NCBI GenBank assembly: GCA_016882265.1
Contig: VGVB01000004.1
Location: forward strand, 33,708-97,707
DNA length: 64,000 nucleotides
Reading direction: 5' to 3'
Origin: Gammaproteobacteria bacterium
Lineage (GTDB): Bacteria; Pseudomonadota; Gammaproteobacteria; Steroidobacterales; Steroidobacteraceae
Part shown: piece by piece, positions 1 to 11,734 of the stretch
How the letters are laid out: each line of letters starts with the position of its first letter
Numbering within the stretch: the stretch's first letter is position 1
Translations under genes and position numbers: made by a program
Notes under the pieces: generated by a model
What the model saw: the letters and a program-made list of their open reading frames with translations, nothing else
Told to the model about the DNA's origin: nothing
Databases searched by the model: none

Positions 1-924
1 CTGCTGACCGCCATGGTCGGAGAATTCCCGGAACTGCAGGGCATCATGGGCCGCTACTACGCGACACATGATGGCGAGCCGGCGGCAATCGCCGCGGCGC
101 TCGCCGAGCAGTACCTGCCGCGCTTTGCCGGCGACGCGCTGCCGGCGACCGGCCCCGGTCGCGTGCTGGCGCTGGCCGATCGTGTGGACACGGTCGCCGG
201 CGGCTTCGCGATCGGCCAGAAACCGACCGGCACCCGTGATCCGTTCGGTCTGCGCCGCGCCGCGCTCGGCGTGCTGCGGATCCTGATCGAGGCCCGCCTG
301 CCGCTCAACCTGCGCGAGTTGATCGACTTCGCGCTCGATTCCGTACGCGCCGACCTGCTGCGCATCGGCGGCGGCAGCGCGCCGCCCTTGCCGGAGTCGC
401 TGGCCGGCGATCTCTACGACTACATGATGGAGCGCCTGCGCGCCTGGTGGATCGAGTCCGACCGCGCGACGACCGAAATGTTCGACGCGGTGCTCGATAC
501 GCGGCCCGATTCGCCGCTCGATTTCAACGCGCGCCTGCAGGCGCTCGCCGGCTTTCTCGCATTGCCGGAAGCCGTCAGTCTGACGGCCGCGTACAAGCGC
601 ATTGCCAACATCCTGCGCCAGTCGCCGCAGGAGGCGGCGCCGCGCGTCGATCCGCGGCTGCTCGTGGAGCCGGCCGAGCGGGCGCTGGCCGTCGCCTTCG
701 AGGAGCTGCGCGGTGACGTGCAGCGCCTGCTCAAGGCCGGCCGTTATGGTGAGGCGCTGCACCGCCTCGCGGCGCTGCGCCCGCAGGTCGACGCTTTCTT
801 CGACACGGTCCTCGTGCTGACCCCGGAGCCGGCGGTCCGCGCCAACCGGCTGGCGCTGCTGACTGCGCTGCAGCGCCAGCTCCAGCACACGGCGAACCTG
901 TCGCGACTGCCCGGTCAGGCATGA
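1..924 (+). CDS. glyS: Glycine--tRNA ligase beta subunit, C-terminal part (5' end outside the window)
   Basis: Frame open from the window edge; MVGEFPELQGIMGRYYA...GEPAAIAAALAEQYLPRFAGD...DPFGLRRAALGVLRI is characteristic of GlyS. Confidence 0.95.
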   Translation: MLTAMVGEFPELQGIMGRYYATHDGEPAAIAAALAEQYLPRFAGDALPATGPGRVLALADRVDTVAGGFAIGQKPTGTRDPFGLRRAALGVLRILIEARLPLNLRELIDFALDSVRADLLRIGGGSAPPLPESLAGDLYDYMMERLRAWWIESDRATTEMFDAVLDTRPDSPLDFNARLQALAGFLALPEAVSLTAAYKRIANILRQSPQEAAPRVDPRLLVEPAERALAVAFEELRGDVQRLLKAGRYGEALHRLAALRPQVDAFFDTVLVLTPEPAVRANRLALLTALQRQLQHTANLSRLPGQA

Positions 925-1694
925 CGGCGCCGGGCTGGCGGCAGCGCTGGTCAGTGCTGCAGTGGTCAGCCTCGTGCGCATTCACGGCGGTCCTGTTCGT
1001 GAGTGCGCTCGTCTGGGCCGCGGTGATCGTGTTGTGCGGCTGGCTGCCGGTCCGCCGGCTGCACGCGTTCGCGCGCGGCTGGGCCCGCTTCAACCTGTGG
1101 CTGCTGCGCCGGCTGTGCGGCCTCGACTGGGTGCTCGAGGGCCGTGAGCACATCCCCGCGACCGGCGCCCACGTCACGATGTGGAAGCACAGCTCGAGCT
1201 TCGAGACGATCGCGCAGATGCTGATTTTCCCCGCCCAGGCCTGGGTGCTGAAACGCGAGCTGTACTGGATCCCGCTGGTTGGCTGGGCCATCTGGTTGCT
1301 GCGCTGCATCGGCATCGACCGTGGCGCCGGGCACCGCGCCGTACGTCAGGTTCTGCAACAGGGCCGCGAACGCCTGGCCGCCGGCCTGTGGGTGCTGATA
1401 TTTCCCGAGGGAACGCGCGTTGCGTCCGGCGAGAGCCGTCGCTATGGCGTCTCCGGTGTGCTGCTCGCCGCCGAGACCGGTGCCCTGCTCGTGCCGGTGG
1501 CGCATGATGCCGGCGAGTTCTGGGCCCGGCGCGGCCTGTTGAAACGCCCCGGCACGATCCGGGTCGTCATCGGCCCGCCACTGGCGGCACGCGGCCGTGA
1601 CCCGCGCGCGGTCAACGCTGAGCTGCAGCAATGGATCGACGGGCAGACCGCGGCAATCACTGGCCGCGCGTCGGAGCAGCGTCCGGCACTGTAG
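921..1694 (+). CDS. plsC: 1-acyl-sn-glycerol-3-phosphate acyltransferase family protein
   Basis: Acyltransferase motifs (H-X4-D-like WKHSSSFE, FPEGTR); 4-nt overlap with glyS. Confidence 0.88.
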   Translation: MTAPGWRQRWSVLQWSASCAFTAVLFVSALVWAAVIVLCGWLPVRRLHAFARGWARFNLWLLRRLCGLDWVLEGREHIPATGAHVTMWKHSSSFETIAQMLIFPAQAWVLKRELYWIPLVGWAIWLLRCIGIDRGAGHRAVRQVLQQGRERLAAGLWVLIFPEGTRVASGESRRYGVSGVLLAAETGALLVPVAHDAGEFWARRGLLKRPGTIRVVIGPPLAARGRDPRAVNAELQQWIDGQTAAITGRASEQRPAL

Positions 1695-1712
1695 GACCGC
1701 TGCCCGCAGCGG

Positions 1713-1714
<2 letters not shown>
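1695..1714. terminator. Hairpin in the convergent plsC/gyrB gap, possible bidirectional terminator
   Basis: GACCGCTG-CCCG-CAGCGGTC perfect 8-bp stem; no clear T-tract. Confidence 0.35.
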
Positions 1715-4184
<2,470 letters not shown>

Positions 4185-4317
4185 TTATTTTCATATGGTT
4201 GCCGTCCGCTCGAGGAGTCGGGAACAGGCGCAGATCAGCAGGCAGCAGGCCGCACCAACGCGGACTTGTCGCCGGCCGATCCAGGCGGATTTTTGTGCAG
4301 TGCACAACTGATGATCA

Positions 4318-5385
4318 TCAGCGGACTTCTCTGATGACACCACGTTCCACGTGGAACCTCTTGCCGGAACCAGGAAGACCGGGCACCTCCCCTGTCAGGG
4401 AGCTGACCCATAACTGCGTACGGATCATTCCGATGATCCCCATCAGCTTCTCGAGACTTCTCTCATCCAGCTCTGCGGCGGGATCATCAAGCATCAAGGC
4501 ACCCGGGCCGGCCCAGCCTTCCTGCTGAACGCGAAGTTGAGCGAGCAGTAATCCCGCCGCAAGCAATTTCTGCTGTCCCCTGGAGACGATACCCTTCGCC
4601 TCCCGGTCCCCGAGGTAGATCACGAGATCGGCCCTATGCGGCCCGATGGTTGTAGCCCGATTGCGCTCATCGGCCGCGATCGCCCTACCAAGCTGCTCTA
4701 CGAGGAGAACTCCATCCGACCAGCCCCGAAGGTGCTTCAACGTGATCTCAGCACCAAGGGGGCTACGCCCTATTTCGCTCAGCGGGCCCGCCAGGCGCTC
4801 CAGGTACCTGCCTCTCTGTTCCGCCAGTCGCTCCCCGGAGCTGCCAACTTCCTGATCCCATGCGGCAACGGCCGATCGCCCCAAACCTCTGTTCAGGGCT
4901 GCATTTCTATTGCGCAGCGCAAGGTGATACCTGTGCCAGCCTGACAGAAACTCCGGTTCCACGTGGAACACGCCCCAATCCAGGAACCTCCGCCGCCGGG
5001 CTGGGCCCTCCTCGACGAGCTTATGCACATCCGGGTCCAGCGCCTGCGTTGGGTAGACCTCCACAAGAGAGGCGGTGCTCCGGACCGCACGTCCATTCAC
5101 ATGGATCTCGGCACTGTCAGGGGATGCTCGAATGCCGAGGCTGATTTCGCCATGCGCGGCAGTGCAGCGACCAGCAACAAGGAAATTCGATTCCCCATGC
5201 TGAATCAGCGGATTGCGACGGCGAGTCCGGAACGACCGGCCCCGGCCAAGGAAGAACGCGGCCTCAAGCAGGCTTGTCTTCCCAGACGCGTTCGGGCCAA
5301 AGAAAAGATTGACTGAAGGATCCAGCAGCAATTCCGTTTCGTCCAGGCACCGGAATCGCTCAACTCGAAGCCAACTGAGCGGCAT
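4318..5385 (-). CDS. recF: DNA replication/repair protein RecF
   Basis: Walker A GPNASGKTSLLEA, LRVERFRCL N-terminus, SRGQQKLLAAGLLLAQ; located between gyrB and dnaN. Confidence 0.95.
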   Translation of the reverse strand: MPLSWLRVERFRCLDETELLLDPSVNLFFGPNASGKTSLLEAAFFLGRGRSFRTRRRNPLIQHGESNFLVAGRCTAAHGEISLGIRASPDSAEIHVNGRAVRSTASLVEVYPTQALDPDVHKLVEEGPARRRRFLDWGVFHVEPEFLSGWHRYHLALRNRNAALNRGLGRSAVAAWDQEVGSSGERLAEQRGRYLERLAGPLSEIGRSPLGAEITLKHLRGWSDGVLLVEQLGRAIAADERNRATTIGPHRADLVIYLGDREAKGIVSRGQQKLLAAGLLLAQLRVQQEGWAGPGALMLDDPAAELDERSLEKLMGIIGMIRTQLWVSSLTGEVPGLPGSGKRFHVERGVIREVR

Positions 5386-5392
5386 TGACCCC

Positions 5393-6502
5393 TTACAACC
5401 TCATCGGCATCACGACGTAACGGCTGCTCGCAGCCCCGGGCGCCCGCACCAGACAGCTCGCATTACTGTCCGTCAAACCGATCTCGACCTCTCCGCCGTC
5501 CACCGCCGCCAGGGCCTCCAGCAGATAAACGACGTTGAACCCCACCTCCAATTCCTCGCCGGAATACTTCACCTCCACCTGCTCCTCCGCTTCCTCCTGC
5601 TCTGGGTTATGCGCCTGCAAAGTCAACGAATCCTTCTGGAACACAAGCCTGATCCCCCGATACTTTTCGTTCGACAGGATGGCTGTTCTTTGCAGAGCTC
5701 CCCGTAAAGCGTCCCGGTCTGCCAGAACCGTGCGCGGGGGCGATGATGGAATGACCCGACTATATTCCGGGAATCTGCCGTCAATGAGCTTGGATGTGAA
5801 TCGAACTTCGCCGATCTGCGCTCTAATATGGTTGGATCCCAGAACCAGCGTGACTGAACCTTCACTGCCAAGAAGGCGTTGTAACTCCAAGACACCCTTC
5901 CGCGGAATGATGACCTGCTTGACGCTTGGTGATGCCGCCAACTCCAATTCACATAAAGCCAGACGATGTCCGTCAGTTGCGACAGTTCGAAGCATTTTTC
6001 CGTCAGTTTCCAGCAACATTCCATTCAAGTAATACCGTACGTCCTGTTGCGCCATCGAGAAGTGTGTCTTGTCGATGAGGCGGCGCAGATCCGATTGCAA
6101 CAACTGTATAACCTGCTGCTCGGCCAAGTCATCAATTACCGGGAAATCTGTCGTCGGGAGGGTTGCCAGGACAAAGCGGCTCCGGCCTGCGCGTATCGTT
6201 GCTTTCTCACCTTCCTGGCTGACCGTCAGGCTGCTCTTTTCCGGCAAGGAACGGCAGATATCCAGCAACTTTCGCCCCGGCAGGGTGAGTTGCCCCTCGC
6301 CGCCGCTGGCAACCTTCGCCTGCGCGACCAGTTCAACCTCTAGATCCGTCGCTGTAACTGCCAGTTTCCCGGCATGCACCGCAACCAGCAGATTGCCCAG
6401 GATCGGCATGGTGTGTCGCCGCTCCACCACTCCGATCACCGCTTGCAGCGCCGCCAACAGATCTTCGCGCTCAACACTGAATTTCATCGTCATTCCCACC
6501 AT
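5393..6502 (-). CDS. dnaN: DNA polymerase III subunit beta (sliding clamp)
   Basis: MKFSVEREDLLAALQAVIGVVERRHTMPILGNLL... and C-terminal YVVMPMRL. The start may be a few codons in, at MKFSV. Confidence 0.97.
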   Translation of the reverse strand: MVGMTMKFSVEREDLLAALQAVIGVVERRHTMPILGNLLVAVHAGKLAVTATDLEVELVAQAKVASGGEGQLTLPGRKLLDICRSLPEKSSLTVSQEGEKATIRAGRSRFVLATLPTTDFPVIDDLAEQQVIQLLQSDLRRLIDKTHFSMAQQDVRYYLNGMLLETDGKMLRTVATDGHRLALCELELAASPSVKQVIIPRKGVLELQRLLGSEGSVTLVLGSNHIRAQIGEVRFTSKLIDGRFPEYSRVIPSSPPRTVLADRDALRGALQRTAILSNEKYRGIRLVFQKDSLTLQAHNPEQEEAEEQVEVKYSGEELEVGFNVVYLLEALAAVDGGEVEIGLTDSNASCLVRAPGAASSRYVVMPMRL

Positions 6503-6720
6503 TGCTGTTGTTCCGAGACCTCTTGAGCCAACAGTTCCCTCTTAGCAGTTATCGTAGCTGCAGAGCCAGCCGATTTCTGTGGAAAACCACTTTTCCTCCA
6601 GCACCAGCCAGCACTTACCTGCCTGAGAACGAGCCGAATGATCGCTGTATTACCTTCCGTCTGACTGTGGGCGACCTGTGTAAGCTCGCTTGTTCACAGC
6701 CGTCCCACAGGGTCTGCACA
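6503..6720. promoter_or_regulatory. dnaA-dnaN intergenic region with DnaA-box-like sequences; candidate oriC element
   Basis: TGTGGAAAA (reverse complement TTTTCCACA) at 6578-6586 and TTGTTCACA (one mismatch to TTATNCACA) at 6691-6699; less GC-rich than the flanks. Confidence 0.45.
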
Positions 6721-8049
6721 TCAACCAGTCAATATCCGCAGCAGATTCTGATAGTCCTCTGCAGTCCGCCGCTCGGATTCGCGCAGCTCGCGGATCCTCT
6801 GGCAGGCATGCATTACCGTCGTATGGTCGCGACCGCCGAAGGCATCGCCGATTTCCGGCAGACTGTGGTTAGTCAACTCCCGCGCCAGCGCCATCGCCAC
6901 CTGGCGGGGTCGCGCGATGGAACGGCTGCGTCGCTTCGACAGCAGCTCGGCAACGCGGATCTTGTAGTACTCAGCAATCGTGCGCTGAATGTTCTCGATC
7001 GTCACCAGACGTTCCTGCAGGGCCAGCAGGTCTTTCAACGCCTCGCGGGCAAATTCCAGCGTGACCGGTCGACCGGTGAACCGCGCTGTTGCCAGCACTC
7101 GGCGCAGGGCGCCCTCGAGTTCACGCACGTTCGAACGGATGCGTTTGGCGATGAAGAAAGCAACTTCTTCCGGAAGACTCTCGCCGGTCGCCTGTGCCTT
7201 CGACATCAGGATCGCGACACAGGTCTCGAGTTCCGGCGGCTCGATCGCGACCGTGAGGCCCCAGCCAAAACGTGACTTCAGCCTTTCTTCCAGGCCGGCT
7301 ACTTCCTTCGGGTAACGGTCGCAGGTGAGAACGACCTGCCGTTGCCCCTCGAGCAACGCATTGAAGGTGTGAAAGAACTCTTCCTGGGAACGATCCTTGC
7401 CGGCGAAGAACTGGATGTCATCGATCAGCAGCATGTCGAGCGTCCGATACGCCTGCTTGAACTCGGCGATCGTGTTGTGCTGGAGCGCCCGGACCATGTC
7501 GCTGACAAAGCGCTCGCTGTGGACGTAGGCGATCCGCGCGCTGTCCTGGCGGGTCCGCAGCAGGTTGCCGACGGCGTACATCAGGTGCGTCTTGCCGAGA
7601 CCGACGCCGCCGTAGATGAACAGCGGGTTGTAGGCGCGACCTGGATTCTCGGCGACCTGCACTGCCGCCGCCCGCGCGAGCTGGTTGCTCTTGCCCTCGA
7701 CGAAGTTCGCGAAGGTGAAATCCGGATTGACGCGCCCGCCGACGACCAGCGGCTGGCGCTGCCGACCGGGCGGTAGAGGGACGGCCGGGGACGCCACCCC
7801 CTTGAGGCGTGAACCAACCTCCAGTACCAGCCGGGGTCCGGCTCCGGGGCTTCCGGCCCCGATCAGTTCGGCGATGCGGCCATACAGGTGCTGCTCGATC
7901 CAGGAGACCACGAAGCGGTTCGGCGCCAGCAGGCGGAGGGTCCCGTCCTGCTCGATGACCTGCAGTGGCCGCACCCAGGTGTTGAACTGCTGCTCCGGTA
8001 TCTCGCTCTCCAACTGATTCAGACAGCGATGCCAAAGCGAGCCCTGCAC
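6721..8049 (-). CDS. dnaA: Chromosomal replication initiator protein DnaA
   Basis: [46 protein letters not shown] start at 8049 preferred ([14 protein letters not shown], preceded by a GAGGGGG ribosome binding site). The ORF track extends to a TTG at 8139. Confidence 0.96.
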   Translation of the reverse strand: MQGSLWHRCLNQLESEIPEQQFNTWVRPLQVIEQDGTLRLLAPNRFVVSWIEQHLYGRIAELIGAGSPGAGPRLVLEVGSRLKGVASPAVPLPPGRQRQPLVVGGRVNPDFTFANFVEGKSNQLARAAAVQVAENPGRAYNPLFIYGGVGLGKTHLMYAVGNLLRTRQDSARIAYVHSERFVSDMVRALQHNTIAEFKQAYRTLDMLLIDDIQFFAGKDRSQEEFFHTFNALLEGQRQVVLTCDRYPKEVAGLEERLKSRFGWGLTVAIEPPELETCVAILMSKAQATGESLPEEVAFFIAKRIRSNVRELEGALRRVLATARFTGRPVTLEFAREALKDLLALQERLVTIENIQRTIAEYYKIRVAELLSKRRSRSIARPRQVAMALARELTNHSLPEIGDAFGGRDHTTVMHACQRIRELRESERRTAEDYQNLLRILTG

Positions 8050-8125
8050 GAGTATCCCCCTCGTTATCCGGCCGGTCACAGGAATGGCCGGTGAGTCTAT
8101 AGCGTCAGACGGCGCGGCGCCATAG

Positions 8126-8134
8126 TTATCCACA
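8126..8134 (+). promoter_or_regulatory. Perfect DnaA box TTATCCACA upstream of dnaA
   Basis: Exact consensus TTATCCACA in the dnaA-rpmH divergent region. Confidence 0.7.
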
Positions 8135-8279
8135 AGCAAGAGCTGCCGGTGTTGCGGTTTCGGCTGGCTGACTCATCCGGACCGGAAAGGCTGTGGACCG
8201 GATTGGGCACTGCCGCGCCAACCGAAACCGTAACACCGGCACGTCCACCGGTTGACAGCGGCGGCCGGGGTTCTTACGC

Positions 8280-8828
8280 TTGCCGGCCCTTTCCGGAGCC
8301 GCAGCCCGCCGCCATGAAGCGTACGTACCAGCCCAGCAAGATCAAGCGCAAGCGTACGCACGGATTCCGCGCGCGCATGGCGACGAAGAAGGGCCGCCAG
8401 GTCCTGAAGCGCCGTCGCGCCAAAGGTCGCCGCCGGCTTGCGGTGTCTGCCAGCCGCTGACGATCGCCGCCACGTCGGCGCAGTACCGGTATCGTGCTGC
8501 CCAGCGACTGCGCTCTGCCGCGCCGTTCGAGCGCGTGCGCAGGTTCGGGCGCCGCGACGGTGACGCGTTGTTCGGGCTGCAATACGCAGCCAACGAACTT
8601 GGCACTGCGCGACTGGGCATGGCCGTCGGCCTGAAGGTTGCCGGCAGTGCGGTGGAGCGGAACCGGCTGCGCCGGTTGATTCGCGAGTCGTTCAGGCTGC
8701 ATTGCCGCGAACTGCCCGCGGTCGATCTGTGTGTGACCGCCAGAGCTGCGGCCCGCGGGGCGACGGGGAAGGAATTGCTGGTGAGTCTCGACAGGCTGTG
8801 GGGCAGGGTCCGGCGCGAGCAGAGATGA
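8280..8828 (+). CDS. rnpA: Ribonuclease P protein component. N-terminus uncertain: TTG at 8280 embeds rpmH, otherwise a non-canonical CTG near 8457.
   Basis: [29 protein letters not shown] is the RnpA signature. The only ATG/GTG/TTG codon upstream of the conserved core in this frame is TTG 8280. Confidence 0.85.
   Translation: MPALSGAAARRHEAYVPAQQDQAQAYARIPRAHGDEEGPPGPEAPSRQRSPPACGVCQPLTIAATSAQYRYRAAQRLRSAAPFERVRRFGRRDGDALFGLQYAANELGTARLGMAVGLKVAGSAVERNRLRRLIRESFRLHCRELPAVDLCVTARAAARGATGKELLVSLDRLWGRVRREQR
8314..8460 (+). CDS. rpmH: 50S ribosomal protein bL34
   Basis: [48 protein letters not shown]. Confidence 0.97.
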   Translation: MKRTYQPSKIKRKRTHGFRARMATKKGRQVLKRRRAKGRRRLAVSASR

Positions 8829-9049
8829 TGAAGCGATTGCTGCAGATGCTGATCCGCGGTTACCGCTGGTTCCTGAGCCCGTTGCTCGGGCCGAACTGTC
8901 GTTACCACCCGAGCTGCTCCGCGTACGCGCTCGAAGCACTGGAGCTGCATGGAGCTGGTCGCGGCACCTGGCTGGCGGTCTGTCGTATCGGGCGCTGTCA
9001 TCCGTGGCACGAGGGCGGATATGACCCGGTTCCGGAGAGGCGCTGCTGA
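8825..9049 (+). CDS. yidD: Membrane protein insertion efficiency factor YidD
   Basis: [39 protein letters not shown]...[12 protein letters not shown]. Confidence 0.95.
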   Translation: MMKRLLQMLIRGYRWFLSPLLGPNCRYHPSCSAYALEALELHGAGRGTWLAVCRIGRCHPWHEGGYDPVPERRC

Positions 9050-10755
9050 TGGATAACGTCCGCATCATGCTCTGGCTCGCGCTGCTGTTCGTCGTGTGGC
9101 TGAACGTGGATGCGTGGATGAAGGACCGGGCGCCAGCCGAGCCCCCGCCGGCGGCGGCATCGCCCGCGGCACAGGAGAGAGACGCCGGAAGTCCGGCGGC
9201 CAGCAGCGGTGGCCAGCTTGCGGATGCCGTGCCGACGCTCACCGGCAGGCCAGAAATCGCCGCGGCCGCCGCTGACCCCGGCGCCGGCACGGTACCACCG
9301 GCAGATCAGGCGACAGTGCGGGTCGCCACCGACGTACTCGAGCTGGAGGTCGCACTGGTCGGCGGCGATGTCATCCGCGCCGATATCCTGCGTTACCCTT
9401 TGCGCAAGGAGAATCCGGGTACTCCGGTCCGGCTCTTCGATCATGGAACGGCGGGTTCCCGCTTCCTGTTCCAGTCCGGCCTGACCACCGGCGAGGTCGA
9501 CCGGAGTGAACCGAATCACAAGGCGCTGTTCGCGGCCGAGGCACGGGAATACCGGCTGGAGAACGGTCGCGACGAGCTGCGGATCCCGCTGCGCTGGGCC
9601 GCTGGCTCGGGCCTCACGGTAACGAAGACGTACACGTTGCGCCGCGGCTCGTATGTGGTCGATATCGCCTATCAGGTCGACAACGCGGGCGGGCAGCCGG
9701 TCCGGCTGGCGTCGTACGCGCAGTTGCTGCGGCATTGGGAAGAGGTCAAGCGCTCGATGTGGGACGTCGAGAGCTACGCGTTCCGCGGACCGGCGATCTT
9801 CGATGGCGAAGGCTACCGCAAGCTCGACGTCGAGGACGAGGAGGACCAGGCGCTGTCGCTGCAGGTCACGAACGGCTGGGTTGGCGCCCTGCAGCACCAT
9901 TTCGTTGCGGCGATCGTGCCGGCTGCGGGGCTGCCATATCAGTACGAACTGCGCGTGCAGGACCGCGACTACCTGCTGCGCGTGGTCGGTCCGGCGCAGA
10001 CGGCGGAACCGGGTCGCCGGCTGGAATTCAGCGAACGGCTGTTCGTGGGCCCGAAGCTGCAGGAGCAGCTCGAGCAGGCCGGCCCGAAGCTGGAACTGAC
10101 CGCCGACTACGGCAAGCTGACGATTCTCGCGCAGCCGCTGTTCTGGCTGCTGTCACGGGTCTACGAGCTGATCGGCAACTGGGGCTGGGCGATCGTGCTG
10201 GTGACGGTGCTGATCAAGGCCGTGTTCTACAAGCTGTCGGAGACCAGCGGCCGCTCGATGGCGAAGATGCGCACGGTGGCGCCGCGGCTGAAGTCGATCC
10301 AGGAGCGCTACAAGGACGACCGCGAGGGCCAGGCCCGCGCGATGATGGAGCTGTACAAGCGCGAGAAGATCAACCCGGTCGCCGGCTGCCTGCCGATGCT
10401 GGTGCAGATCCCGTTCTTCCTCGCCTTCTACTGGGTGCTGCTCGAGAGCGTGGAAATGCGCCAGGCGCCGTTCATGGGCTGGCTGCAGGACCTGTCCGTG
10501 CGCGACCCGTACTTCATCCTGCCGCTGCTGATGGGCGGCGCGATGTTCCTGCAATTCAAGCTGAACCCGACGCCGCCGGATCCGGTGCAGGCCAAGGTGT
10601 TCGCATTCATGCCCGTGGTGATGACGGTGATGTTCATGTGGTTCCCGTCCGGCCTGGTGCTGTACTGGCTGACCAACACCTTGCTGTCGATTGCGCAGCA
10701 GTGGAAGATCAACCGGGTCGTCGAGGCCGAGGCGAAGAAGCAGCGCAGCGGCTGA
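9049..10755 (+). CDS. yidC: Membrane protein insertase YidC
   Basis: Periplasmic domain plus GNWGWAIVLVTVLIKAVFYKLSETSGRSMAKMR and GCLPMLVQIPFFLAFYWVL. Confidence 0.97.
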   Translation: MDNVRIMLWLALLFVVWLNVDAWMKDRAPAEPPPAAASPAAQERDAGSPAASSGGQLADAVPTLTGRPEIAAAAADPGAGTVPPADQATVRVATDVLELEVALVGGDVIRADILRYPLRKENPGTPVRLFDHGTAGSRFLFQSGLTTGEVDRSEPNHKALFAAEAREYRLENGRDELRIPLRWAAGSGLTVTKTYTLRRGSYVVDIAYQVDNAGGQPVRLASYAQLLRHWEEVKRSMWDVESYAFRGPAIFDGEGYRKLDVEDEEDQALSLQVTNGWVGALQHHFVAAIVPAAGLPYQYELRVQDRDYLLRVVGPAQTAEPGRRLEFSERLFVGPKLQEQLEQAGPKLELTADYGKLTILAQPLFWLLSRVYELIGNWGWAIVLVTVLIKAVFYKLSETSGRSMAKMRTVAPRLKSIQERYKDDREGQARAMMELYKREKINPVAGCLPMLVQIPFFLAFYWVLLESVEMRQAPFMGWLQDLSVRDPYFILPLLMGGAMFLQFKLNPTPPDPVQAKVFAFMPVVMTVMFMWFPSGLVLYWLTNTLLSIAQQWKINRVVEAEAKKQRSG

Positions 10756-10783
10756 AAGCAGCGCGGGCCTGCGGGGTGGCGAC

Positions 10784-11734
10784 ATGATCCTCGTCGGCGA
10801 TATCGGCGGCACGCATGCACGGCTCGCACTCGCACGGCCGGTCGTCGCCGGCTGGCGCTTCGAACCCCAGCGTATCCTGTCGGCGCGCGACGACGTGGCC
10901 GCGGCTGTCGCCGATTTTCTGGCCGCGGCCGGCCGGCCACAGCTTGCGGCCGCGGCTTTCTGCGGCGCCGGGCCGGTGGCCGCGGATGGCAGCATCCGGC
11001 TCGTCAACGCGGCGGTCGAGTTGCAGCCGGCGGCCTTGTGCCGCGCGACCGGGCTGCCACGGGTGATCCTCGTCAACGACTTCGCCGCGGTCGCCCATGC
11101 GACGGTAAGCCTGCCGGCTACCGCGCTGCGGCATTGCGGCGGTGGGGCGCCCGCGCCGGACGCGCCGCGCGTCGTGCTCGGGGCGGGCACGGGGCTCGGT
11201 GTCGCGATCGCGGCACCGCGGCCCGGCGACTGGTGCGTGATCAGTGGCGATGGCGGTCACGCGGATCTGGCGCCGCTCGATGCCCAGGACTTGCCGGTGT
11301 GGCAGCGCCTCTGTGAGCGCCATGGCCGGGTATCCGCCGAGACGGTGCTCAGCGGCCCCGGGCTCGCGCGTCTGTACGCTGCGCTCGGCGCGGCACGTGC
11401 GCTGCCGGCGCCGGAGATCGCCGCCGCCGCGTGGCGCGGCGAGCCGCAGGCAACGCAGGCGGTGCAGATGTTTACGCGCTGGCTCGGTGCGGTAGCCGGC
11501 AACCTGGCGCTGACGGCGGGCGCGCGCGGTGGCGTGTACCTGGCGGGCGGTATCGTGCCGGCGTGGGGCGAGCGCTTCGACGCCCGACGGTTCCGCGCGA
11601 GCTTTGAGGACAAAGCGCCGTTCACGGACTGGCTGCGCGCGCTACCGAGCTACGTCGTGACCGAGCCGCAGCCCGGCCTCTGGGGCCTGGCGACGCTGGC
11701 TCGGGAGTCGCTGTCACGCCATCGGCTGGCATGA
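10784..11734 (+). CDS. glk: Glucokinase
   Basis: MILVGDIGGTHARLALA, ILVNDFAAVAHA, GAGTGLGVAI, ISGDGGHADLAP; bacterial Glk family. Confidence 0.88.
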   Translation: MILVGDIGGTHARLALARPVVAGWRFEPQRILSARDDVAAAVADFLAAAGRPQLAAAAFCGAGPVAADGSIRLVNAAVELQPAALCRATGLPRVILVNDFAAVAHATVSLPATALRHCGGGAPAPDAPRVVLGAGTGLGVAIAAPRPGDWCVISGDGGHADLAPLDAQDLPVWQRLCERHGRVSAETVLSGPGLARLYAALGAARALPAPEIAAAAWRGEPQATQAVQMFTRWLGAVAGNLALTAGARGGVYLAGGIVPAWGERFDARRFRASFEDKAPFTDWLRALPSYVVTEPQPGLWGLATLARESLSRHRLA

